From NCBI RefSeq assembly GCF_034424175.1, contig NZ_CP139986.1:4216001-4280000 (forward strand): DNA of 64,000 nt, in the 5' to 3' direction. Source of the stretch: Kluyvera intermedia (GTDB lineage Bacteria; Pseudomonadota; Gammaproteobacteria; Enterobacterales; Enterobacteriaceae). Of the stretch, positions 34,538 to 44,374 are shown piece by piece; the stretch's first letter is position 1; every line of letters starts with the position of its first letter. The notes beneath the pieces were generated by a model, which was given only the letters and a program-made list of their open reading frames with translations, was not told where the DNA came from and did not search any database. The position numbers and the translations under genes are program-made.

Positions 34538-35818
34538 TCAGACGACGTAGTCTGCCAGTGTTGGTTCTTGTTTACAGAGGCGACGCCAGTCGACAATCGG
34601 CATACGAACCTGCAAATTGACGCAGCCGTCATCCTCCATCCACTCTTTTTCGATTGCCTGAAGCTGATAAAAGCGACTACGCAAACGCCCTTCCTGCGGA
34701 GGTAAACGCAGCGTATGCTGCGCGACTTCACCGGAGAGCAGTTCCGTTAACGCCTGAAAAAGGAGTGGTACGCCTACCCCGGTGTGAGCAGACAGCCACA
34801 CCCGGATAGGTTTGTTCTCTTCGTCCCTGTCGATACGGGGTTCAAACTCATCGAGCATATCGATTTTGTTCATCACCAGCAGGGTTGGAATCTCGTGCGC
34901 GTCGATCTCTTCAAGAACGGTATCAACCGCATCGATATTTTCCTGTACGCGAACGTCCGCAGCATCGATCACGTGGAGCAACAGCGTCGCTTCACGGGTT
35001 TCCTGCAACGTGGCTTTAAACGCCGCCACCAGGTCATGAGGCAGGTGGCGAATAAAACCAACGGTATCGGCTAATACCGTTTCACCGACATCCGCAACAT
35101 CAATACGACGCAGGGTCGGATCGAGAGTTGCGAACAGCTGATCGGCGGCATACACCTCCGACTCAGTCAGGTGGTTAAACAACGTTGATTTACCGGCGTT
35201 GGTGTATCCCACCAGCGATACCGTCGGCACATCAGCCTTGACGCGCGCACGACGTCCCTGCTCACGCTGTTTGGCAACTCTCTCAATGCGCGAGAGAATT
35301 TGCATAATACGATTACGCAGTAAACGACGGTCAGTTTCGAGCTGGGTTTCACCCGGACCACGCAAACCGATACCGCCTTTTTGTCTTTCAAGGTGCGTCC
35401 AGCCGCGTACCAGGCGTGTTGCCAGGTGGCGTAGCTGTGCGAGCTCAACCTGCAGCTTACCTTCATGGGTACGCGCACGTTGGGCAAAAATATCTAAAAT
35501 CAGACCCGTACGGTCAATAACCCGACATTCACACAAACGTTCAAGATTACGTTCCTGCGCGGGGCTAAGTGCATGATCAAACAGCACAACGGAAGCGCCT
35601 GTCGCTTTTACGGCTTCCGCAATTTCGACAGCCTTACCTTCACCAACAAAATACTTTGGGTGCGGGGCTTTACGGCTACCAGTAATCACCTGCAATGCTT
35701 CGACGCCGGCAGAAGAGACCAGAGATTCAAACTCCTGGAGGTCTTCCATGTCTTTGTCTTGCGTAAAATAGATGTGTACCAGCACCGCCTGCTCACCGGC
35801 ATCATAACGGTCAAACAA
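34538..35818 (-). CDS. hflX: Ribosome-splitting GTPase HflX
   Basis: 426 residues. N-terminal HflX subdomain (about 1-195) with the conserved RGPGETQLETDRR, and an Obg-type GTPase domain with VGYTNAGKSTLFN (G1), DTVGFIRHLP (G3) and NKIDML (G4). It splits stalled 70S ribosomes, especially after heat stress. Lies 75 bp after hfq. The 157-bp gap before hflK (34381-34537) holds no gene. Confidence 0.98.
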   Translation of the reverse strand: MFDRYDAGEQAVLVHIYFTQDKDMEDLQEFESLVSSAGVEALQVITGSRKAPHPKYFVGEGKAVEIAEAVKATGASVVLFDHALSPAQERNLERLCECRVIDRTGLILDIFAQRARTHEGKLQVELAQLRHLATRLVRGWTHLERQKGGIGLRGPGETQLETDRRLLRNRIMQILSRIERVAKQREQGRRARVKADVPTVSLVGYTNAGKSTLFNHLTESEVYAADQLFATLDPTLRRIDVADVGETVLADTVGFIRHLPHDLVAAFKATLQETREATLLLHVIDAADVRVQENIDAVDTVLEEIDAHEIPTLLVMNKIDMLDEFEPRIDRDEENKPIRVWLSAHTGVGVPLLFQALTELLSGEVAQHTLRLPPQEGRLRSRFYQLQAIEKEWMEDDGCVNLQVRMPIVDWRRLCKQEPTLADYVV

Positions 35819-35893
35819 GCGTTATATCTCCTGAAATACCAGCGGGGAACCTTAGTAATTCGGCTCCCCGACTTGGATTAACAGCCTTCAACC

Positions 35894-36199
35894 TTACTCG
35901 GTTTCTTCGCTGTCTTGCGGCGCAGAACCCTGCGCGGTGCCACCGTGGTGGTAGTTGCTACCTGTGCCGCCGCCAGCATTGTTGCTGTGATGAGAAACCG
36001 GACGTGACGGAACAACGGTAGAAATTGCGTGCTTATAGACCATCTGGCTGACCGTGTTTTTCAACAGGATCACAAACTGATCGAAAGACTCAATTTGACC
36101 TTGCAGCTTAATACCATTCACCAAATAAATAGAAACTGGAACTCGTTCCCGACGCAATGCGTTCAGGAACGGATCTTGTAATGATTGCCCCTTAGCCAT
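35894..36199 (-). CDS. hfq: RNA chaperone Hfq
   Basis: 101 residues. The Sm core (about 7-66) includes QDPFLNALRRERVPVSIYLV, the Sm2 motif MVYKHAIST, and a Gly/Asn/His-rich flexible tail ending DSEETE, the acidic tip known to auto-inhibit RNA binding. Hfq pairs sRNAs with target mRNAs. E. coli Hfq has one residue more. Confidence 0.99.
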   Translation of the reverse strand: MAKGQSLQDPFLNALRRERVPVSIYLVNGIKLQGQIESFDQFVILLKNTVSQMVYKHAISTVVPSRPVSHHSNNAGGGTGSNYHHGGTAQGSAPQDSEETE

Positions 36200-36322
36200 T
36201 CTCTCTTTTCCTTATATGCTTATTTGTACTTATACACTTCGTCATTCAGGCAACGCCTGAGCGATTTGCGTATGAACCTTACGATTCGAAAATTGCGCAC
36301 GATACGACTCAATTGTACACAT

Positions 36323-37273
36323 TCAATGAGTACTAGCACCCACTACCTGCATAACCTGGCTAAACGCCTGCTCTGGCTGCTCACTATCTAACCAATGAAC
36401 GCCTTCCCAACCGCGTAACCACGTCACCTGGCGCTTCGCTAGCTGTCTCGTGGCACAAACTCCTCTATAAACCATTTCATCATATGAAATCTCGCCTTCA
36501 AGGTAAGACCACATCTGGCGGTATCCCACACAACGAATGGAAGGCATGTCCGTATGCAAATCTCCGCGAGCAAATAGCGCTCGCACTTCTGCTTCAAAAC
36601 CTGAAGCTAACATCTGATGAAAACGCTGCTCAATGCGCTGATGGAGCAGTTCACGGCTCGCCGGGGCGATGGCGAACTGATGCACCTTATAGGGCAGAGC
36701 GTCTCCTGACGTTTGTGTCAGCTCCGTTAAAGTTTTACCCGAAATGAAAAAAACTTCCAGTGCTCGGGAAAGTCTTTGCGGATCATTTGGATGAATACGC
36801 TCAGCGGCAACAGGATCTATCTCCCGTAACTGCTGATGTAGCGCAACCCATCCTTGCTCTGCCGCCTGCTGTTCAATCCGCGCCCGGACTTCCGGGTCGG
36901 CTGAAGGCAGCGGTGATAAACCTTCAAGCAACGCCTTGAAATATAACATTGTGCCACCGACCAGCAGGGGAATTTTCCCAGCTGCGGTGATCTCCGCCAT
37001 CTGCGCTAAGGCATCACGACGAAAATCCGCCGCCGAATAGGCCTGCGACGGATCGAGAATATCCAATAATCGATGCGGGGCGGCTTGTAACTCTTCCTCG
37101 CAAGGCTTGGCAGTGCCGATATCCATCCCTTGATAAATAAGGGCTGAATCAACACTAATCAACTCAACTGGCAAAACTTTACGTAATTCAATTGCCAACG
37201 CTGTTTTGCCCGAAGCCGTGGGCCCCATTAAAAAAATTGCCTTAGGCAGGCTCGCCTCGGTTACATCACTCAT
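36323..37273 (-). CDS. miaA: tRNA dimethylallyltransferase MiaA
   Basis: 316 residues. P-loop MGPTASGKTALA (about 16-27), SVDSALIYQGMDIGTAKP, and the C-terminal YRQMWSYLEG. It adds the isopentenyl group to A37 of tRNAs reading UNN codons. It starts within the mutL end (8-base overlap) and precedes hfq by 123 bp, which in E. coli contain hfq promoters. Confidence 0.98.
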   Translation of the reverse strand: MSDVTEASLPKAIFLMGPTASGKTALAIELRKVLPVELISVDSALIYQGMDIGTAKPCEEELQAAPHRLLDILDPSQAYSAADFRRDALAQMAEITAAGKIPLLVGGTMLYFKALLEGLSPLPSADPEVRARIEQQAAEQGWVALHQQLREIDPVAAERIHPNDPQRLSRALEVFFISGKTLTELTQTSGDALPYKVHQFAIAPASRELLHQRIEQRFHQMLASGFEAEVRALFARGDLHTDMPSIRCVGYRQMWSYLEGEISYDEMVYRGVCATRQLAKRQVTWLRGWEGVHWLDSEQPEQAFSQVMQVVGASTH

Positions 37274-39125
37274 TTCTCAGGGCATTCATCGCAGAATCTA
37301 AATCAACAGGTTGTAACAGACCACCTGGTGGGGATTTGACAAGCTGCGGGCAAAGACGTTCAACATCCGCCAGCATGCCAATCGCCTGTGCCGTGTTCCA
37401 CTGGGCATGATCGCTCGCCAGATTGCGGGCCAACCACTGCGCAATGTTCCCGGCATCGACATGACTTTGTCCCACTAAGTAGCCTATCAGTTCAGGAATC
37501 AAGATTTGTAAATTTTGTTGTCGTAAGGGTAAAGGCACCGCGCGGACAGTGACGTGCTGCCCTTCCAACAGGATTTCAATACCCAGTTGGCTTAGCGTCG
37601 CTTGCGCGTCTTTCAGCGTCTTACGTTCATCTTCGCGGGCCTTAAGGCGCAGCGGAATCAACAACGGCTGGGCGCAAATCGTCGCGTCCCCCGGCGTTAG
37701 CTGCGCTTGACGCAACCAGCGTTCCGCCACGGGCAACGCCAATATGCTCAGCTTCCCGTTACGTTCAAGCAACGCGCAGGTGTCAGCCATAATCGCTAAC
37801 ACACGCCCAAAGCTCTGGCTATGCCCCACCAGATTATCCGCCTCTGGCTGCGCGGGCTCCGGTCGACCGTCTGGCGTATCCAGCAGTTGGCGATAAAGCG
37901 CGCCTTGCTGCTTTTGATAACCAGGCTGTGCGTTCGGCCAACTTGCTCCGCCGCTATTACCGGCTCGCGAGCTTGCGCCACCGGTTGATGATTGATAACG
38001 GGGAGTTTCTGGTTCACGGGCTACCGCAGGTTCAGCAAACTGGTTGCGACCGGCAGCGATGCGGTTTTCCGGCAATGCGCGCGGCGCGGGTTCATCCTCG
38101 GCCGTCAGCGGCAGCGGCGTATCCAGTTGCTGTTGCAGCACGCTCAGCACGCCCTGGTAGATAAAGTCATGCACCAATCGCGACTGATGGAAACGTACTT
38201 CATGCTTTGCCGGATGTACGTTCACATCCACCTGATGTGGATCGATTTCCAGATACAACACGAAGGCCGGCTGCTGATCGGCGCCGAGCTTGTCTTCACA
38301 GGCCTGGCGAATCGCGTGGTTAATCAGCCGGTCGCGCATCATGCGTCCGTTCACGTAACAGTACTGAATTTCCGCCAGCGCCGTGGTGGTGTGATTCGGG
38401 TCGGCAACCCAACCGCGCAGCGCTAAATCGCCATGCTGCCACTCGATTGCCAGCGCTTGTTCAAGAAACGGCACGCCGCAAATGGCGCCGAGGCGACGAT
38501 CTTTTGATGCCCCTTCCGCCACCGCCCGGTACTGGCGGATGACTTTACCGTTATGGGTCAGATTGAAGCTCACATCGAAACGCGCCAGCGCAATGCGGCG
38601 GATAATCTCATCAATGTGATTAAATTCGGTTTTTTCCGTGCGCATAAACTTACGCCGCGCCGGGGTGTTGTAGAACAGGTCCAGCACTTCCAGCGTCGTC
38701 CCGACCGGGTGCGCCGCCGGCTTGACCGTCACCGCTTGATCGCGGCCTTCCGCGTAGGCTTGCCAGGCTTCCTGCTGTTCCGCTGTGCGTGAGGTCAGAG
38801 TCAGACGGGCAACTGAGCTGATACTCGCCAGCGCTTCACCGCGAAAACCGAGGCTGACAATCGCCTCAAGGTCGTCGAGCGAAGCAATTTTACTGGTGGC
38901 ATGACGCGCCAGCGCCAGCGCTAGCTCGTCTTTTTTAATTCCGCAGCCGTTATCACGAATGCGGATAAGCTTGGCCCCACCGCGTTCGATATCAATATCG
39001 ATGCGGGTAGCGCCCGCATCGAGACTGTTTTCGACCAGCTCTTTCACTACCGATGCAGGACGCTCCACCACTTCACCCGCAGCAATCTGGTTGGCAAGCT
39101 GTGGCGGTAAAACCTGAATCGGCAT
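37266..39125 (-). CDS. mutL: DNA mismatch repair ATPase MutL
   Basis: 619 residues. GHKL ATPase motifs ELVENSLDAGAT, RIRDNGCGI, GFRGEALASIS; transducer domain through about 330; a proline-rich variable linker (about 340-440); and the C-terminal dimerisation domain (NLVGHSQSFGRVLA onward). Like other enterobacterial MutL it lacks the DQHAX2EX4E endonuclease motif, so strand nicking falls to MutH. Nine bases follow the amiB stop. Confidence 0.98.
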   Translation of the reverse strand: MPIQVLPPQLANQIAAGEVVERPASVVKELVENSLDAGATRIDIDIERGGAKLIRIRDNGCGIKKDELALALARHATSKIASLDDLEAIVSLGFRGEALASISSVARLTLTSRTAEQQEAWQAYAEGRDQAVTVKPAAHPVGTTLEVLDLFYNTPARRKFMRTEKTEFNHIDEIIRRIALARFDVSFNLTHNGKVIRQYRAVAEGASKDRRLGAICGVPFLEQALAIEWQHGDLALRGWVADPNHTTTALAEIQYCYVNGRMMRDRLINHAIRQACEDKLGADQQPAFVLYLEIDPHQVDVNVHPAKHEVRFHQSRLVHDFIYQGVLSVLQQQLDTPLPLTAEDEPAPRALPENRIAAGRNQFAEPAVAREPETPRYQSSTGGASSRAGNSGGASWPNAQPGYQKQQGALYRQLLDTPDGRPEPAQPEADNLVGHSQSFGRVLAIMADTCALLERNGKLSILALPVAERWLRQAQLTPGDATICAQPLLIPLRLKAREDERKTLKDAQATLSQLGIEILLEGQHVTVRAVPLPLRQQNLQILIPELIGYLVGQSHVDAGNIAQWLARNLASDHAQWNTAQAIGMLADVERLCPQLVKSPPGGLLQPVDLDSAMNALRNE

Positions 39126-39134
39126 GAATACTCC

Positions 39135-40493
39135 TTAGTTAACGAGCGTCCTGTTAGATGACGCGGCGCTGGCGGTTTGTGACTGTTCGTCACGAGGGCC
39201 GGATTGTATCGGATGCGCCGTAAAATAGTTACGTAAACCGGTATAAATGGCATTAGCAATTTTCTGCTGATAGTCATCGCTGCCCAGCAGGCGCTCTTCG
39301 CCGCTGTTACTGATAAAGCCGGTCTCAACCAGGATTGACGGGATATCCGGCGAACGCAGCACGCCAAGGCTGGCATGTTCCGGGCGACGTTTATGCAAAT
39401 TACCCACCCGTTGCATCTGGCTGATAACACTGGTCGCCACATCATACCCTACGCGCTGGGAATGACCGAATTGCAGATCCAGCACCGCCTGGCTCAGGTA
39501 AGGGTCTGCCTGACTGTTCGCCAATACATCTCCCGCCCCGCCCAGCAATTCTGACTGTTTCTCATGCTGCTCAAGCCAACCGGCCATTTCACTGTTGGCC
39601 CGACGGTTAGACAGCACCCACACGGAAGCACCGGTTGCATCGCGATTTGGCGCGGCATCGGCATGAATCGACACCAGGAAGTGGGCGTTTTGCTTACGCG
39701 CCACGTCAGAGCGTCCCATCACCGAAATAAAGTAGTCGCCATCACGCGTTAATACGCCACGGAACATCGGATCGTCGTTCAACAAGGCCCTGAGCTTACG
39801 CGCAATGGCGATGGTGACGTTCTTCTCGCGCGTACCGCCCGGGCCAATCGCACCAGGATCCTGTCCACCGTGACCGGCATCGATAGCAATAATCACTTTA
39901 TCACCAGGAACGCTGCTCGCGCGCGCTGCCGGACGTGGCGTTGGGTTAACGGTATTGGCAATGGCAGGCTGGCGCTCGCTGGTCACGATACGCCCGCTAT
40001 TGCTGCTACCGCTAAACGGATTACGCGCAGGCTGGCTTGGCGTTGGCGCAACCACCGGCGTTTCCACCCGCTTTACGACCACAGGGGGCGGCGGTGGAGG
40101 TGGCGGCGCATCCGCATTAATGGTGAACACCACGGTATAGCTGGCCCCGTTTTGCTGTTTCACCGCCCGCGTTTTGCCATTTTCCGTTAAGTCGACCACC
40201 AGTCGTAACGATTGATCGTCTTTCGGCGTCGCGGAGCGAATACCTTTCACCAGGTTGTTACCGCTAAAGCGCAGCGGCAGCCCTTGAATCACGCCCGTTT
40301 GCTTGATATCCAGTACGACGCTACGTTTGTCGTCCTGGCTAAAGTTATATTCCGGATCACCCATAAAGCTGAACGTGATACGCGCCTGCGTTTCACTGTT
40401 CGCCACCTGGATGTCAGACAAGCTCGCCGCCATTGCCGGTGTACCCACCAGCATCAGCGCGGCGATTAACCACCCTTTTGCGCGAAAAATCAT
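39135..40493 (-). CDS. amiB: N-acetylmuramoyl-L-alanine amidase AmiB
   Basis: 452 residues. Signal peptide (MIFRAKGWLIAALMLVGTPA, about 1-22), AMIN domain (SDIQVANSETQARITF onward), a Pro-rich hinge (PPPPPPPV near 140), and the Amidase_3 catalytic domain with zinc ligands in AIDAGHGGQDPGA, REKNVTIA and FLVSIHADA. It splits septal peptidoglycan during division and is activated by EnvC. I chose ATG 40493 (GCAGG upstream; hydrophobic signal follows directly); a longer frame starts inside tsaE. Confidence 0.96.
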   Translation of the reverse strand: MIFRAKGWLIAALMLVGTPAMAASLSDIQVANSETQARITFSFMGDPEYNFSQDDKRSVVLDIKQTGVIQGLPLRFSGNNLVKGIRSATPKDDQSLRLVVDLTENGKTRAVKQQNGASYTVVFTINADAPPPPPPPPVVVKRVETPVVAPTPSQPARNPFSGSSNSGRIVTSERQPAIANTVNPTPRPAARASSVPGDKVIIAIDAGHGGQDPGAIGPGGTREKNVTIAIARKLRALLNDDPMFRGVLTRDGDYFISVMGRSDVARKQNAHFLVSIHADAAPNRDATGASVWVLSNRRANSEMAGWLEQHEKQSELLGGAGDVLANSQADPYLSQAVLDLQFGHSQRVGYDVATSVISQMQRVGNLHKRRPEHASLGVLRSPDIPSILVETGFISNSGEERLLGSDDYQQKIANAIYTGLRNYFTAHPIQSGPRDEQSQTASAASSNRTLVN

Positions 40494-40509
40494 CCTGCGA
40501 TCCCTAAAA

Positions 40510-40971
40510 TTAACCGGCAAACCGCGCCAGCAGAGACTCACCTAATGAGGAGACCGCAGCGATGCGCGCCTCACGCCCTTGCGCCTGGTAATCTAAGTGT
40601 ATTTCGATATCCGGCTCGGGCAGAACACCGGTGCCCTGTTGTGGCCATTCCACCAGGCAAATGGCATCGTTAGCAAAGTAATCGCGGATCCCCATAAATT
40701 CGAGCTCCTCAGGATCCGCAAGGCGGTACAAATCAAAGTGGTAGACCATGAGTTCGGCGAGCTGATAAGGCTCCACCAGGGTATAGGTGGGACTTTTGAC
40801 ATTGCCCTTATGGCCCAGCGCCTGTAGGAATCCACGGCTAAAGGTGGTTTTACCCGCGCCTAAATCGCCATACAGATAGATAACCGTTGCGCCGACGCAG
40901 GCCTGCGCCACTCGGTTGCCAAGGTCAAGGGTTGCCTGCTCGTCAGCTAAAGGAATCACTCGATTAATCAT
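40510..40971 (-). CDS. tsaE: tRNA threonylcarbamoyladenosine biosynthesis ATPase TsaE
   Basis: 153 residues. Walker A LYGDLGAGKTTFSRG (about 33-47), then SPTYTLVEPY and the YHFDLYRL segment. It stimulates the TsaB-TsaD complex in making t6A37. Overlaps the nnr end by eight bases and precedes amiB by 16. Confidence 0.98.
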   Translation of the reverse strand: MINRVIPLADEQATLDLGNRVAQACVGATVIYLYGDLGAGKTTFSRGFLQALGHKGNVKSPTYTLVEPYQLAELMVYHFDLYRLADPEELEFMGIRDYFANDAICLVEWPQQGTGVLPEPDIEIHLDYQAQGREARIAAVSSLGESLLARFAG

Positions 40972-42490
40972 GGTTTACGTCAATCACATCCGGGTTAACA
41001 ACACGCCGTAGCGTGGAAAAAAGATCGGTCGCCAGCATACCGCGGGTGCCATAGCGCGCCGCCAGTTCGTCGGCAGCAGCACCGTGGGCGATACACCCCG
41101 CGCAGGCTGCATCATACGGCGATAATGCCTGCCCCAGCAATGCGCCAATGATGCCGGAAAGTACATCCCCCATTCCACCACTGGCCATGCCAGCATTTCC
41201 GGCATCAATAATACTGTTCACACCGCGTTCATCGGCGACGATCGTCCCTGCGCCTTTCAGCACCACGACGCCGCCGTACCGTTGTACCAGACGCTGTGCA
41301 GAAAGTAAGCGATCATTCTCAATTTCCGCCACCTTACAGTTGAGCAGACGCGCGGCCTCTCCGGGATGCGGTGTGATCACGCGATTGTGACGTTTATCCG
41401 GATTGATTGCCAGTAGGTTCAGCGCGTCGGCATCCCACAGCGTAGGTTTGCGGAAATTGTCGATTTTACGCAGCGCCTGTTTCCCCCACGCCGCCTGACC
41501 GAGGCCTGGGCCAATCACCACCACATCCGCCCATTCCAGGCTTTCATCCAGCGACTGCGGCGTGAGTTCATCGACCATCAGCTCCGGGCGGGCGGTGATT
41601 ATCGGAACAATATTTTCAACGCGTGTCAGCACTTTCACTAACCCCGCCCCTGCGCGCAGTGCCGCCTCACCTGCCATTCTTATCGCCCCTGCGGTGCCGT
41701 GGTCGCCACCAATCACCACCAGCCGACCATGGTCACCTTTATGCGAAGTAGGACGGCGCGGCGTAAACCACTGCGCCAGTTGGGAAGCATCCAGGCGATG
41801 AATGTTTGTTGACTGTTGTGACAGCCACGCCTCCAGCCCCAGCGCATGGTGGTGGAGCTGTCCGACCACATCGCGCGCCTTTCCGGTTAATAACCCCGGC
41901 TTGAGTGCGATAAAAGTGATGGTGTGATGAGCATGAACAACCGCGCCAGGCGTCGTCCCGGTCTGAGCATTGAGTCCGGACGGAATATCCAGCGCAATAA
42001 TCGGCGCAGGGAAGTGGTTAGCTTGTTCAATCAGGCTCGCCACGTTCTCGCGCGGCGCATTTTGCAGGCCGGTCCCCAGCAGTCCGTCGATAATTAAATC
42101 GGCATCCTGCGGCCATGGAGTCGCTGTTGAGTGAATCACTCCATCAGCGGCAAGCCACGCTTCACGCGCGCTAAGTGCTTCTTGTGGCAACGGTTTATCA
42201 CTTGCTTGTGCCAGCAACGTCACCCGAATGCCCGCCGCCACTGCCAGGCGAGCGACGACGTAGCCATCGCCACCGTTATTGCCATGACCACACAAAATCA
42301 GCCAGTGTCGTGCCGCAGGATATGCCGTGCGCGCTACGTCAAACGCCGCCTGACCCGCGCGCAACATCAGCTCATACAAGGAAATGCCGAGGCTCTGGGC
42401 CGCCGTTTTTTCGGCGCGACGCAGTTCGTCCGCAGGCCATATGGAGTGTGGTATACTTTGGGGGATTCTTGTCAATGTATGGTCCGTCAT
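40964..42490 (-). CDS. nnr: Bifunctional NAD(P)HX epimerase / dehydratase Nnr
   Basis: 508 residues. N-terminal YjeF_N epimerase (LCGHGNNGGDGYVVARLA, LDIPSGLNAQTG) and C-terminal ADP-dependent dehydratase (SHKGDHGRLVVIGGD, ITPHPGEAARLL, NAGMASGGMGDVLSGI). It repairs hydrated NADH and NADPH. The ATG at 42488-42490 (MTDHTLTR) matches E. coli and overlaps the divergent queG start by two bases. Confidence 0.97.
   Translation of the reverse strand: MTDHTLTRIPQSIPHSIWPADELRRAEKTAAQSLGISLYELMLRAGQAAFDVARTAYPAARHWLILCGHGNNGGDGYVVARLAVAAGIRVTLLAQASDKPLPQEALSAREAWLAADGVIHSTATPWPQDADLIIDGLLGTGLQNAPRENVASLIEQANHFPAPIIALDIPSGLNAQTGTTPGAVVHAHHTITFIALKPGLLTGKARDVVGQLHHHALGLEAWLSQQSTNIHRLDASQLAQWFTPRRPTSHKGDHGRLVVIGGDHGTAGAIRMAGEAALRAGAGLVKVLTRVENIVPIITARPELMVDELTPQSLDESLEWADVVVIGPGLGQAAWGKQALRKIDNFRKPTLWDADALNLLAINPDKRHNRVITPHPGEAARLLNCKVAEIENDRLLSAQRLVQRYGGVVVLKGAGTIVADERGVNSIIDAGNAGMASGGMGDVLSGIIGALLGQALSPYDAACAGCIAHGAAADELAARYGTRGMLATDLFSTLRRVVNPDVIDVNHD
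42449..42457 (+). promoter_or_regulatory. Extended -10 promoter for queG inside nnr
   Basis: TGGTATACT at 42449-42457 is an extended -10 element (TGn then TATACT) 32 bases before the queG start, within the first codons of the divergent nnr gene. No good -35 is seen, as is usual for extended -10 promoters. Confidence 0.5.
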
Positions 42491-43628
42491 GTCACAGCCC
42501 CTCGATCTCAATCAATTAGCGCAACAAATCAAACAATGGGGCACTGAACTCGGTTTTCAGCAGGTCGGTATTACCGATACTGACCTCAGCGAAGCCGAAC
42601 CCAAACTTCAGGCATGGCTGGATAAACAATACCACGGCGAGATGGATTGGATGGCGCGCCACGGCATGATGCGCGCCCGTCCGCACGAACTACAGCCCGG
42701 AACGCTCCGGGTGATTAGCGTTCGCATGAACTATCTTCCCGCCAATGCGGCTTTTGCCCGCACGCTGAAAAACCCCGAACTCGGTTACGTCAGCCGTTAT
42801 GCCCTTGGGCGTGATTATCATAAGCTGTTGCGTAACCGCCTTAAAAAGCTCGGTGAAATGATTCAGGAACAGTGTGTCTCGCTGAATTTTAGACCGTTTG
42901 TCGACTCCGCGCCTATTCTTGAACGTCCTTTAGCTGAAAAAGCTGGAATTGGCTGGACCGGAAAGCACTCACTGATCCTCAACCGCGATGCCGGATCGTT
43001 CTTCTTCCTCGGCGAACTGCTGGTGGATATCCCACTGCCTATCGACCAACCGGTGGTCGAAGAGTGTGGGCGCTGCGTGGCCTGCATGACAATTTGCCCC
43101 ACTGGCGCAATCGTCGAACCGTATACCGTTGACGCACGCCGCTGCATTTCCTACCTGACGATTGAGCTAGAAGGTGCCATCCCGGAAGAATTTCGCCCGC
43201 TCATCGGCAACCGAATCTATGGCTGTGACGACTGTCAGCTAATTTGTCCATGGAATCGTTTTTCACAGTTGACCGACGAAGCGGACTTCAGCCCGCGTAA
43301 AGCGCTGCATTCGCCAGAACTTATCGAACTGTTCGCCTGGAGCGAAGCTTGGTTTCTGAAAGTGACGGAAGGGTCGGCAATTCGCCGTATTGGTCATTTA
43401 CGCTGGTTACGCAATATCGCCGTTGCACTGGGTAACGCACCGTGGAGCGAAGCGGCAATTCATGCGTTGGAAAGTCGTAGAGGTGAGTACCCACTACTCG
43501 ATGAGCACATTGACTGGGCTATTGCGCAGCAAATTGAGCGACGTAACGCCTGTGTGGTTGAAGTGCAGTTGCCGAAGAAACAGCGGCTGGTGAGAGTGGT
43601 AGAAAAAGGGTTACCGCGCGACGCGTAA
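42489..43628 (+). CDS. queG: Epoxyqueuosine reductase QueG
   Basis: 379 residues, the E. coli length. Cobalamin-dependent, with two [4Fe-4S] sites in CGRCVACMTICPTGA and CDDCQLICPWN (about 190-250). It performs the last step of queuosine synthesis in the tRNA wobble position. The start ATG at 42489 gives MSQPLDLNQLA; longer in-frame starts lie inside nnr on the other strand. Confidence 0.97.
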   Translation: MSQPLDLNQLAQQIKQWGTELGFQQVGITDTDLSEAEPKLQAWLDKQYHGEMDWMARHGMMRARPHELQPGTLRVISVRMNYLPANAAFARTLKNPELGYVSRYALGRDYHKLLRNRLKKLGEMIQEQCVSLNFRPFVDSAPILERPLAEKAGIGWTGKHSLILNRDAGSFFFLGELLVDIPLPIDQPVVEECGRCVACMTICPTGAIVEPYTVDARRCISYLTIELEGAIPEEFRPLIGNRIYGCDDCQLICPWNRFSQLTDEADFSPRKALHSPELIELFAWSEAWFLKVTEGSAIRRIGHLRWLRNIAVALGNAPWSEAAIHALESRRGEYPLLDEHIDWAIAQQIERRNACVVEVQLPKKQRLVRVVEKGLPRDA

Positions 43629-43840
43629 ACTATTCACAGCCTGTGAGTAAAAATAAAAACACATTGCGTTTCAACACGCCAAAGTTCGTCAAGCGATCTC
43701 GCTAACATTTTGAAATGATATATCGTCTTATATTTCAATAAGATAATTAAACTCGCAAAAATCTTAAAAAAAATAGCATGCTAACAACAGAATGAAAGGC
43801 TGTGGATAACTCTGTTTACAAGAGTATTTCAGAAACGAAA
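43629..43840. other. datA: datA-like DnaA-box region between queG and the tRNA-Gly genes
   Basis: In E. coli the DnaA-titrating, RIDA-like datA locus lies by glyVXY. Here the same gap holds a perfect DnaA box TTATCCACA (minus strand, 43801-43809), two boxes with one mismatch (CTATTCACA 43630-43638; TTACTCACA on the minus strand, 43642-43650) and a candidate IHF site (TAACATTTTGAAA, 43703-43715), all in A/T-rich DNA with no open frame. Weaker boxes may be missed by eye. Confidence 0.6.
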
Positions 43841-43871
43841 AAAACAACCTCAACGAATGATTGCGTTGTGG
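43838..43871 (-). terminator. Terminator of the tRNA-Gly operon
   Basis: On the minus strand CCACAACG, an eight-base loop, CGTTGAGG (one T-T mismatch), then TTGTTTTTTT. It lies 28 bases after the last tRNA gene. Confidence 0.75.
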
Positions 43872-43898
43872 AAGTATTTTTATTTTGGAAGAAAAATT

Positions 43899-43974
<76 letters not shown>

Positions 43975-44008
43975 TTGGGTGTGTCTTACTACGACTACTT
44001 TCAAATTT

Positions 44009-44084
<76 letters not shown>

Positions 44085-44118
44085 ATTTAGGTGCTTGGTG
44101 CTGTACTACTTTCAAATT

Positions 44119-44194
<76 letters not shown>

Positions 44195-44254
44195 AAAATC
44201 TGGCAATTTTTGTTGCTGTCGTAATTCGCATTTCTGCTTCGTTACGGGAGGCGC

Positions 44255-44282
44255 ATTATACGAGAATTCTTTCCCCCTGCAA
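44255..44282 (-). promoter_or_regulatory. Promoter of the tRNA-Gly operon
   Basis: On the minus strand: -35 TTGCAG (44277-44282), 16-bp spacer, consensus -10 TATAAT (44255-44260), then the G/C-rich discriminator GCGCCTCCC typical of stringent stable-RNA promoters. Confidence 0.85.
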
Positions 44283-44374
44283 CCCCCCTTGAAGCGATTT
44301 TTTAAATTTATCGTTCAAGTGCTGGATAAATCGGCAGATTGACTATTCTATCGCCAATTCATCCCGTTAGCACG

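Noticed and set aside
33166..34620. 484-residue open frame on the plus strand
   Set aside because: It is the complement of hflK in a G/C-rich region, with no recognisable domain or ribosome binding site.
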